Assembly (NCBI GenBank): GCA_020056965.1
Contig: JAGVGT010000036.1
Location: forward strand, 1 to 33,187
Length of the DNA: 33,187 bases
Direction: 5' to 3'
Source: Deltaproteobacteria bacterium
GTDB taxonomy: Bacteria; Desulfobacterota; Desulfobulbia; Desulfobulbales; JAGXFP01
This document shows positions 15,884 to 21,253 of the stretch, in pieces (the first letter of the stretch is position 1; every line of letters begins with the position of its first letter). Under the pieces are notes generated by a model. It was not told the DNA's origin. It did no database searches and was given only the letters and a program-made list of their open reading frames with translations. A program made the position numbers and the translations under genes.

Positions 15884-16459
15884 TTACCAGTTTTGCGCCA
15901 GTTGTTCGTAATAAGATTGGGGGTGACCACAGGCCGGGCACTTTTCCGGGGCCGTGGTGCCGGTATGGGTATAACCGCATTTCCGGCACTTCCACCTCTT
16001 TTCGCCATCCTTCTTGAAGACCTTGTCGCTGGCGATGCTGGCGGCCAGGGCCAGGTAGCGTTCCTCGTGCATCATCTCCGCCCTGGCGATCGCCAGCATC
16101 ACCGAACCGATCTCACCGAAACCTTCTGCCTTGGCGATCCGGGCAAACTCCGGATACATCGAGCTGTATTCATGCTTTTCGCCGGCGGCGGCCCCTTGCA
16201 GATTTTCCACGGTGGTACCGATGGTGCCGGCCGGGAAGGCAGCGGTGAACTCCACCTCGCCACCCTCCAAAAAACCGAAGAGCCGCTTGGCGTGGGTCTG
16301 TTCCTGCTCAGCGGTTTCCTCGAAGATGGCGGCGATCTGCTCGAACCCTTCCTTGCGGGCCTGCTTGGCGAAGAAGCTGTAACGGTTGCGGGCCTGGGAT
16401 TCGCCGGCGAAGGCGGTGAGCAGGTTTTTCTCGGTGGCGCTGCCTTTTAGTGACGGCAT
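15884..16459 (-). CDS. rbr: Rubrerythrin (peroxide reductase)
   Basis: Cytoplasmic H2O2-reducing diiron protein, 191 residues. The four-helix domain carries the paired E-x-x-H type ligands: [25 protein letters not shown] and [16 protein letters not shown]. The C-terminal rubredoxin-like domain has [12 protein letters not shown] and [11 protein letters not shown]. It is the first gene of a three-gene unit with desulfoferrodoxin (22 bases on) and ferritin. Start ATG 16459 has AGGGAGAA upstream. Its promoter region lies in or next to a repeat-bearing stretch (16502-16725), which could affect its control. Confidence 0.97.
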   Translation of the reverse strand: MPSLKGSATEKNLLTAFAGESQARNRYSFFAKQARKEGFEQIAAIFEETAEQEQTHAKRLFGFLEGGEVEFTAAFPAGTIGTTVENLQGAAAGEKHEYSSMYPEFARIAKAEGFGEIGSVMLAIARAEMMHEERYLALAASIASDKVFKKDGEKRWKCRKCGYTHTGTTAPEKCPACGHPQSYYEQLAQNW

Positions 16460-16501
16460 GTCGTTGGTTCTCCCTGGTTGGGTTTACGTCTTGAGGGTAC
16501 T

Positions 16502-16725
16502 CGTCATTGCGAGGAGGTGTCCAGCACCGACGCGGCAATCTCTTCCCGTTCTGGAAAGACCCGGCTTGGTTGCCTTTGCGATAAGATTGTCGTCCTCGCA
16601 AAAAGCCGCGAGAACGACGGAAAGTGCCAGCCAACCTCTTGATTTATCGTTGGCCAAATTGGCCAGTTTTGACTTTTTCGAGGTCATCAAGATCGCTTCG
16701 GTCATTCCATTTCATCGCAATGACG
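16502..16725. repeat. Composite repeat with CGTCATTGCGA terminal inverted repeats
   Basis: Perfect 11-base ends, CGTCATTGCGA (16502-16512) and TCGCAATGACG (16715-16725), enclose 224 bases. The left end followed by GCGGCAATCTC resembles the widespread 'GTCATTGCGAG' intergenic repeat. The two-hairpin repeat copy B lies inside it. There is no gene in 16460-16747. Confidence 0.6.
16587..16690. repeat. Two-hairpin intergenic repeat, copy B
   Basis: Related to 11176-11276. The first stem is GTCGTCCTCGC with GCGAGAACGAC. Relative to copy A it differs by paired changes that keep the stem. The second stem is GCCAAC with GTTGGC around the conserved GATTTATC loop. It is followed by GACTTTTTCGAGGTCATCA, shared with copy A. 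Confidence 0.7.
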
Positions 16726-16747
16726 GGGTTCCGCACCGTTTACCATT

Positions 16748-16903
16748 TCAGGCCTTCCAGAAGTGTTCCTTCTCGGCGCCACACTTGGGACAGACCCAAT
16801 CTTCCGGGATGTCTTCAAAGGCGGTGCCGGGCTCGATGCCGTGGTCAAGGTCGCCTTGGGCCGGATCGTAAACATAACCGCAGGGGCATTCATATTTGTC
16901 CAT
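16748..16903 (-). CDS. Rubredoxin with a shortened first metal knuckle
   Basis: A 51-residue electron carrier, not long enough for ordinary ORF lists. The translation begins [14 protein letters not shown], contains [21 protein letters not shown] and ends HFWKA. Ribosome binding site AGGGAGAA precedes ATG 16903. It lies 14 bases after the peroxiredoxin gene. In the usual protein one iron is held by two CxxCG knuckles. Here the second is normal (CPKCG), but the first reads C-P-C-G, one residue short. In this cluster rubredoxin would feed rubrerythrin, desulfoferrodoxin and the flavodiiron protein. Identification is firm. The effect of the short knuckle is unknown. Confidence 0.95.
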   Translation of the reverse strand: MDKYECPCGYVYDPAQGDLDHGIEPGTAFEDIPEDWVCPKCGAEKEHFWKA

Positions 16904-16917
16904 AACGGTGTTCTCCC

Positions 16918-17508
16918 TTATTTGCTGTGCTTGCTGAGGTATTCGGCGACACCCTGGGCGGTGGGCTTCATCCCCTCCTCGCCGGGCTTCCAGTTGGCGG
17001 GGCAGACCTCGCCGTATTTTTCGGTGAACTGCAGGGCATCGAGGATTCGTACTGCCTCATCGACATTGCGGCCCAACGGCAGGTTGTTGACCAGTTGGTG
17101 CTGGACGATGCCGCCTTTGTCGATCAGGAATAGGCCGCGCAGGGAGATGCCGCTCGGCAGGAGAATCCCGTAGGCCTCGGAAATCTTCTTGTCGAGATCG
17201 GCCACCAGCGGGAAGTGAACGCTGCCGATCCCGCCGTTGTTGACCGGGGTGTTGCGCCAGGCGAAATGGGTGAACTGGGAATCCACCGAAACCCCCAGCA
17301 CCTCGCAGTTTTTTTCCTTGAAGGTCGCAATGGCTCGGTCGAAGGCGAGGATCTCCGAGGGGCAGACGAAGGTGAAATCCAGGGGGTAAAAAAAGAGCAG
17401 CACATATTTGCCCCGGTAAGACGACAGGGACAACTCGCCGAAAGAGTTGTCGGCCATTACCGCCTGGGCGGTGAAATCGGGTGCTTCCAAGGTTACCAGT
17501 GTGGTCAT
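16918..17508 (-). CDS. 2-Cys peroxiredoxin (AhpC/TSA family)
   Basis: Thiol peroxidase of 196 residues that reduces H2O2 and organic hydroperoxides. The peroxidatic cysteine is C49 in [11 protein letters not shown]. The resolving cysteine is in [12 protein letters not shown] near residue 170, the typical 2-Cys arrangement. I take ATG 17508 ([12 protein letters not shown]) with AGGAGAATTTC upstream. The longer frame to 17667 overlaps the small gene before it. It lies second in a three-gene unit: small protein, peroxiredoxin, rubredoxin. No AhpF or dedicated thioredoxin is adjacent, so its reductant is unknown. The rubredoxin next door is a tempting candidate. Confidence 0.96.
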   Translation of the reverse strand: MTTLVTLEAPDFTAQAVMADNSFGELSLSSYRGKYVLLFFYPLDFTFVCPSEILAFDRAIATFKEKNCEVLGVSVDSQFTHFAWRNTPVNNGGIGSVHFPLVADLDKKISEAYGILLPSGISLRGLFLIDKGGIVQHQLVNNLPLGRNVDEAVRILDALQFTEKYGEVCPANWKPGEEGMKPTAQGVAEYLSKHSK

Positions 17509-17521
17509 TGTGAAATTCTCC

Positions 17522-17761
17522 TTATTCGATTGAAGTTGTTTGGTGGTTTTCCGGAATCTCGCCATCCCAGCGGCCGCTTCGGCAGTGGGCGTCCTTCTCT
17601 TCCCCCGCCTTCTTGCGGAGTTTGTAGGCACAGTCTTGCAGGACACCGTAGAGGAGCCGGCAGCCATCGTCCTGGGCGGCGGCCTGTCCCTCGTCGGCCA
17701 GGATGATCATCTCCCGGGACAGTTCCAGAACTCTTTTGATACACTCGTTGTAACTTTTCAT
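17522..17761 (-). CDS. Small conserved protein upstream of peroxiredoxin
   Basis: A 79-residue soluble, largely helical protein that I do not recognise beyond having seen similar small proteins in related bacteria. It reads MKSYNECIKRVLELSREMI, then DDGCRLLYGVLQDCAYKLRKKAGEEKDAHC, so four cysteines (C7, C34, C44, C60 by my count) are spread along predicted helices. It lies 13 bases before the peroxiredoxin gene on the same strand. The sigma-54-type promoter at 17775-17790 would start transcription only a few bases ahead of ATG 17761, and no ribosome binding site is visible. Translation may therefore be leaderless, or may begin at Met18 (17710). Confidence 0.7.
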   Translation of the reverse strand: MKSYNECIKRVLELSREMIILADEGQAAAQDDGCRLLYGVLQDCAYKLRKKAGEEKDAHCRSGRWDGEIPENHQTTSIE

Positions 17762-17774
17762 GGGGATATTCTAT

Positions 17775-17790
17775 GGCAAGGGCTATGCCA
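17775..17790 (-). promoter_or_regulatory. Sigma-54 (RpoN) type -24/-12 promoter
   Basis: On the minus strand this reads TGGCATAGCCCTTGCC. It has the -24 GG and -12 GC dinucleotides exactly ten bases apart, and TGGCA-N6-TTGC, close to the consensus TGGCAC-N5-TTGCA. It lies directly before the small protein-peroxiredoxin-rubredoxin unit. Two matching upstream palindromes support activator-dependent use. Confidence 0.75.
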
Positions 17791-17881
17791 AGTGTGAAAT
17801 AATATTTGACCGTATCTAATTATTCAGCGATTTCAACATTTTGTGGTGATTATCGATTGATGGCTGTTTCCTCGACGACGA

Positions 17882-17906
17882 TGTCTCGATTTGGCTAACT
17901 GAGACA
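17882..17906. promoter_or_regulatory. Upstream activator-like palindrome 1 (TGTCTC-N13-GAGACA)
   Basis: TGTCTC at 17882-17887 and GAGACA at 17901-17906, a perfect dyad with a 13-base spacer. Its centre is about 112-117 bases upstream of the sigma-54 promoter. It has the same sequence and spacing as palindrome 2. Confidence 0.7.
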
Positions 17907-17980
17907 GTTGTGCTGGGTGAGATCTGGTCGGTCTGGATAACTGCCTGTAATGACAAGAAATAATCTGGAATCAGGCTCGC

Positions 17981-18005
17981 TGTCTCAATTGTTGATAGCG
18001 AGACA
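17981..18005. promoter_or_regulatory. Upstream activator-like palindrome 2 (TGTCTC-N13-GAGACA)
   Basis: TGTCTC at 17981-17986 and GAGACA at 18000-18005, again with a 13-base spacer, 99 bases from palindrome 1. An additional GAGAC half-site is at 18009-18013. Together these look like binding sites for a bacterial enhancer-binding protein. Confidence 0.7.
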
Positions 18006-18075
18006 ATGAGACGGGTGGGACACCCGTTAAACAGGTCTGATGCCCAGCCCGAACCTACAAGGCAGCTGGGTGGGA

Positions 18076-18333
18076 TTATTCCGACAGTTTTTCCCCAGCT
18101 CTTTTGGCGGCCTGATCGACCTTGGTGCCGGCCCGGTCAATTTTGGCGGCGGTCTTGTCTACGCCGGCGCCGATTTTGTCGCCCACTTTATCTGCGCCAT
18201 GCTCGACCTTGGCGGTTCCATGCTGGACTGCCGCGCCGCTCCGGGCCGCGGCCCGTTTCATTTTGGCGCAGGCCGGCAGGGTGATCAGGCTGGAAAGCAC
18301 CAGTAATGCTACTACTTGGCTGTATCGCCGCAC
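18076..18333 (-). CDS. Small lipoprotein with amphipathic helical repeats
   Basis: An 85-residue predicted lipoprotein. GTG at 18333 is the start, with AGGAG seven to ten bases upstream. The signal peptide MRRYSQVVALLVLSSLITLPAC ends in a lipobox-like LPAC (Cys22). The mature part is a low-complexity, Ala/Lys/Gly-rich helix with near-repeats (HGADKVGDKIGAGVDKTAAKIDRAGTKVDQAAKRAGEKL), roughly an 11-residue period. Such repeats occur in lipid-associated and stress proteins and in small outer-membrane lipoproteins. The function is unknown. Confidence 0.7.
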   Translation of the reverse strand: MRRYSQVVALLVLSSLITLPACAKMKRAAARSGAAVQHGTAKVEHGADKVGDKIGAGVDKTAAKIDRAGTKVDQAAKRAGEKLSE

Positions 18334-18780
18334 GATCGGTTCTCCTGGGTTTCGGTTTCGGGTCGCCGGTTCTGAACATTATCAGACTACCATCGCTATT
18401 CCTCAGCATGCAGCAATTAAATTCGCGTCAGGACCACCCAGGAAAGCCAGGCCTTGCGGCTCGATACTACCCGGACTTCCTTCGTCCAGAATTTGGCCTG
18501 AGCCAAAATTCCGGACACTTACGCCAAGGTCTCCTGAAAATACGTGTTTTCCCCCATTCACTTTGAGATTTCATTTCAGATAGCATCCAATCAGCGGAGT
18601 TTTAATTTCCCAAATCACCCCATGGCTCTTTCCTGCATGTTGTGATTTGCATCTCTGGGGTGGCAAAGCATCCTTGAAACTCCGGCCAGAGGCAGAAAAA
18701 TCCAACCACCAGCTTCCGGGCGGATCAGGGCGGTTGGATGATCAGAAGGGCGTGGCAACATTAAAAGAGGAGGTACGGTC
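18334..18780. other. Gene-free spacer upstream of first Roadblock-like gene
   Basis: I find no supportable gene. It contains the lipoprotein leader and a hairpin of ATCCAACC with GGTTGGAT near 18699-18738. The ribosome binding site AGAGGAGG lies just before 18781. Base composition is lower in GC than in the surrounding genes. Confidence 0.5.
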
Positions 18781-19284
18781 ATGGAACTCAAGGAAAATAG
18801 GGAAGTTGAATGTCTCGACGCCGGCGCCGCTTCTTTTGTGGGACTGATTAATGAGTTGAGCGATATCAGGGGTTACAAGGCGTCAGCCATAATGACCTAT
18901 GACGGAGAATTGTTGTACAGCAACACGAACGGGCAGGTAGATAATTACGATTTAGGTGTGCTGATCGAGGTCTATAACAGTTTGTTCGGACATGCCTGCG
19001 GCCTAAGTGAAAAATCCGGCTTTGCTTCTTGTCACGAGGTGGCGCTCAGGACCGGCGATGAGATCATGGTTATTCGTTGTTCCGGCAAGGATTGTCTGGT
19101 GGGGATCCGACTCTTTGTTTTGATCGAGGAGTTTGGTAACGTCGCGCTCATGCAGAGACAGTTGGGATGCTTATTACCACGGCTCATGCGCTGTCTGACC
19201 TGGGAACCTGACAATCTGGTGCCACTGTACATGCGGGAAGCGGAGTGGCGGCGGAAAAGTGAGAAGATTTCCCAGGACAATTAG
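18781..19284 (+). CDS. Roadblock/LC7-like protein 1
   Basis: A 167-residue cytoplasmic protein. Residues 20-130 resemble a Roadblock/LC7 fold: FVGLINELSDIRGYKASAIMTYDGELL, a helix around YDLGVLIEVYNSLFGHA, then a strand EIMVIRCSG. It shares GYKASAIMT-x2-GE-x-L and (I/V)-x-RCSG with the second protein 0.4 kb downstream. Roadblock proteins such as MglB usually act on a small GTPase or as scaffolds, and no GTPase is seen here. The C-terminal 40 residues are extra. AGAGGAGG precedes ATG 18781. The cysteines (RCSGKDC, HAC, SCHE) are noteworthy. Confidence 0.78.
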   Translation: MELKENREVECLDAGAASFVGLINELSDIRGYKASAIMTYDGELLYSNTNGQVDNYDLGVLIEVYNSLFGHACGLSEKSGFASCHEVALRTGDEIMVIRCSGKDCLVGIRLFVLIEEFGNVALMQRQLGCLLPRLMRCLTWEPDNLVPLYMREAEWRRKSEKISQDN

Positions 19285-19668
19285 GCCAGGCCCGGGAAGC
19301 GACGATTTTCAACAAACAGATGGGTTACCTCACAACTGCGGACTTGGGCGCGGGCGGCGCCTGCCCATTCTGGTTAGTTGAAGGCCGCTCCCGACCTCTC
19401 CATTGATATTAAACTGCTCCTCGCATGCCGTGACTTCCCCCTTCGGGCCGGTTATGTCCACATCAAAGAGCAGGGACCACAACCCCAGCTGCCCTAACCG
19501 GTCAATTGCCTAATAAAAAAATACGCCTTTAATTAGGAAATTGCGGCCTGATTTATGATAAAGTTTTGGCTCAAACAGCCTGCGGGATGAAGTCAAGCGG
19601 GTAAACTCAAGGCCGCTAATTTAGTACAGTGGGAAGGTGGCCCCCCAAACTCAAGGGAGGAATCGGTT
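19285..19668. other. Gene-free spacer between Roadblock-like genes
   Basis: No gene is supported. The stretch near 19500-19560 is AT-rich (TAATAAAAAAATACGCC and TTTATGATAAAG) and may hold the promoter of the next gene. GGGAGG lies just before ATG 19669. Confidence 0.5.
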
Positions 19669-20037
19669 ATGGCTCTGGAAAGTTTTCTGGACAGATTCAA
19701 GAACATCAATGGTTACAAGGCCTCAGCGATCATGACCTTCACGGGTGAAATTCTTGCCCAGCATTCCGTCGATGCAAAAATCGACTTGGGCATGGTGGGG
19801 GCCACCTTCAACGATATCTTCCGGACCGCCCATTCCGCTTCCGATAAGATCGGCCTGGAGGCCTGCCGGGAGGCCGTCATCAGTACCCCCAAGGGCATCA
19901 TCATCATGCGCTGCTCAGGTATTAAGGCCAAGGTACATTATCACACCATTGCCATTTTCAGTGCCGACGGCAATCAGGCCCTGGCCAAGATGGAGATGGA
20001 GAAAATGATTCCGGCCGTCATGGACGAATTGGGCTGA
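19669..20037 (+). CDS. Roadblock/LC7-like protein 2
   Basis: A compact single-domain protein of 122 residues, the usual Roadblock/LC7 size. It reads MALESFLDRFKNINGYKASAIMTFTGEIL, then DLGMVGATFNDIFRTAHSASDKIGLEACREAVIST and KGIIIMRCSG, ending in a helix. It is clearly paralogous to the protein at 18781-19284 (shared GYKASAIMT, SxK-x-G-x-x-x-C-x-E, RCSG) but lacks its terminal extensions. The two may form heterodimers. GGGAGG precedes its ATG and a terminator follows the stop. The function is unknown. By analogy it may be a GTPase regulator or sensor scaffold. Confidence 0.85.
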   Translation: MALESFLDRFKNINGYKASAIMTFTGEILAQHSVDAKIDLGMVGATFNDIFRTAHSASDKIGLEACREAVISTPKGIIIMRCSGIKAKVHYHTIAIFSADGNQALAKMEMEKMIPAVMDELG

Positions 20038-20100
20038 TCCGAGCTTGTTATCAGTAGGGTAACAAGTGGTCAATCCAGGCCTAGCTTTCCAGTAATATAA

Positions 20101-20130
20101 AAAGGGGGAGGATTCTTTCCTCCCCCTTTA
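20101..20130 (+). terminator. Rho-independent terminator after Roadblock-like gene 2
   Basis: Perfect 12-base arms AAAGGGGGAGGA (20101-20112) and TCCTCCCCCTTT (20118-20129) with a 5-base loop, followed by AATATTG. It also works partly in the reverse direction. Confidence 0.85.
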
Positions 20131-20171
20131 ATATTGAGCCTGTAAAAAGTTTTTCAACTCAAGAGTGCAAG

Positions 20172-20510
20172 ATGAATGTCGTCGGCGAAATCAAGTGGTA
20201 CCTCGATGGTGATTATGCCCACCTGAAGTTTTCCGAGGGGGCCGGGGCCTTCCACATTGATACGGTGATGGTCCCGGCGGCCCATCGCGGCAAGGGGATC
20301 GGTTCAAAACTGATCAACCATATTTTGATTCTGGCCGACCAGCTCGGTAAGCAGGTTCGTCTTTCGGCCCGGCCGATCGGGAATACCTCCGAAGAACGTT
20401 TGCAGAGATTGATCGTGTACTATCAGAGATTTGGTTTCTACATTGAAGACCGTGGCCATTCGATTGCCTATATGGTCAGGGATACCCCGGCACCCGGCGA
20501 GGGCAAATAG
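20172..20510 (+). CDS. GNAT-family N-acetyltransferase
   Basis: A 112-residue acetyltransferase fold. The acetyl-CoA pyrophosphate loop is evident in VMVPAAHRGKGIGSKLI (RGKGIG), followed by the helix NHILILADQLGKQVRLSA and the C-terminal YYQRFGFYIEDRG motif of the family. The substrate is unknown. It stands alone between a terminator and the Rrf2 regulator. Its start lies 42 bases after the upstream terminator. Confidence 0.85.
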   Translation: MNVVGEIKWYLDGDYAHLKFSEGAGAFHIDTVMVPAAHRGKGIGSKLINHILILADQLGKQVRLSARPIGNTSEERLQRLIVYYQRFGFYIEDRGHSIAYMVRDTPAPGEGK

Positions 20511-20664
20511 TATAAAGGGCATCCACGCGCTTGGTTCCCGAATGGTTCACAGGGGGTTGGCGGGGGGTGAGCGTCCAGCAACAACCTTATCTAGGCCGAT
20601 TTCGCTAACGCCAAAAGCAACGATTTATCAGACACAATTTGCAGCTTGAGGTTCAGGCAAGCCA

Positions 20665-20699
20665 GGTAAGATTTTTGGGGAAGACAAAAAAATCTTGCC
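20665..20699. promoter_or_regulatory. Hairpin upstream of the Rrf2 gene
   Basis: GGTAAGATTTTT (20665-20676) and AAAAATCTTGCC (20688-20699) pair in 11 of 12 positions around an 11-base loop. It lies 80-115 bases before the regulator start. It could end transcription from the GNAT side or be an operator, but lacks a terminal U-run. Confidence 0.35.
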
Positions 20700-20723
20700 A
20701 AGGGATGACCAGTATTTTATATA

Positions 20724-20738
20724 AGACCAATAAGGTCT
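20724..20738. promoter_or_regulatory. Candidate operator of the Rrf2 regulator
   Basis: AGACC (20724-20728) and GGTCT (20734-20738) form a perfect dyad with a 5-base spacer. It overlaps an AT-rich TTTTATATAAG that resembles a -10 region and lies about 43 bases before the start codon. Autoregulation is common in this family, so this is a reasonable but unproven site. Confidence 0.4.
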
Positions 20739-20780
20739 CATTTGTCGCACATTCAGACCATCATTTTTCGGAGGATGAAA

Positions 20781-21242
20781 ATGCGTTTGACCAGAGCCGG
20801 CGAATATGCCGTCCGTTGCGTCCTGTATCTGTCCGCCAAGGGCAAGGGGACGCTGATTGGCCGCAAGGAAATTGCCGAACATTGTGACATCCCGGACAAG
20901 TTTCTGGCCAAAATCGCCCAGCAGCTGGCCCGGGTCAAGCTGATCGAGATCAGCCAGGGCGCCCGGGGCGGCTATGTGCTCAAGAGGGAACCACGCGATA
21001 TTTCCCTCCTGGAGGTGGTGGAGGCGATCATCGGCGAGATCGCCCTGAACGATTGTGTGACCAGTTCCGCGGTCTGCCGGGCCAGCGGCAACTGCGCGGT
21101 CAACCGGGTCTGGATCAAGGTCCGCAACCAGCTGCGCGATACCCTGGCCGGGGTCTCCTTTGCCGAGTTGCTCACCGAAGACTCCTGTTTCCTGGCCCCG
21201 GTTTCCGTCCCGCTTGACTTTCGCGGCAAGCCCAAACGATAA
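20781..21242 (+). CDS. Rrf2/IscR-family transcriptional regulator
   Basis: A 153-residue DNA-binding regulator. The N-terminal winged helix-turn-helix reads MRLTRAGEYAVRCVLYLSAKG, with GRKEIAEHCDIPDKFLAKI as the recognition helix and ARGGYVLKR as the wing. Three cysteines at 92, 99 and 105 (C-x6-C-x5-C) lie where IscR and NsrR bind an Fe-S cluster, so it probably senses iron-sulfur state, O2 or NO. I choose ATG 20781, placed six bases after CGGAGG. ATG 20775 and 20742 are alternatives. It is followed after 11 bases by the large ATPase gene, so the two are probably co-transcribed and the regulator may control it. Confidence 0.93.
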   Translation: MRLTRAGEYAVRCVLYLSAKGKGTLIGRKEIAEHCDIPDKFLAKIAQQLARVKLIEISQGARGGYVLKREPRDISLLEVVEAIIGEIALNDCVTSSAVCRASGNCAVNRVWIKVRNQLRDTLAGVSFAELLTEDSCFLAPVSVPLDFRGKPKR

Positions 21243-21253
21243 TTCCTTCAACC

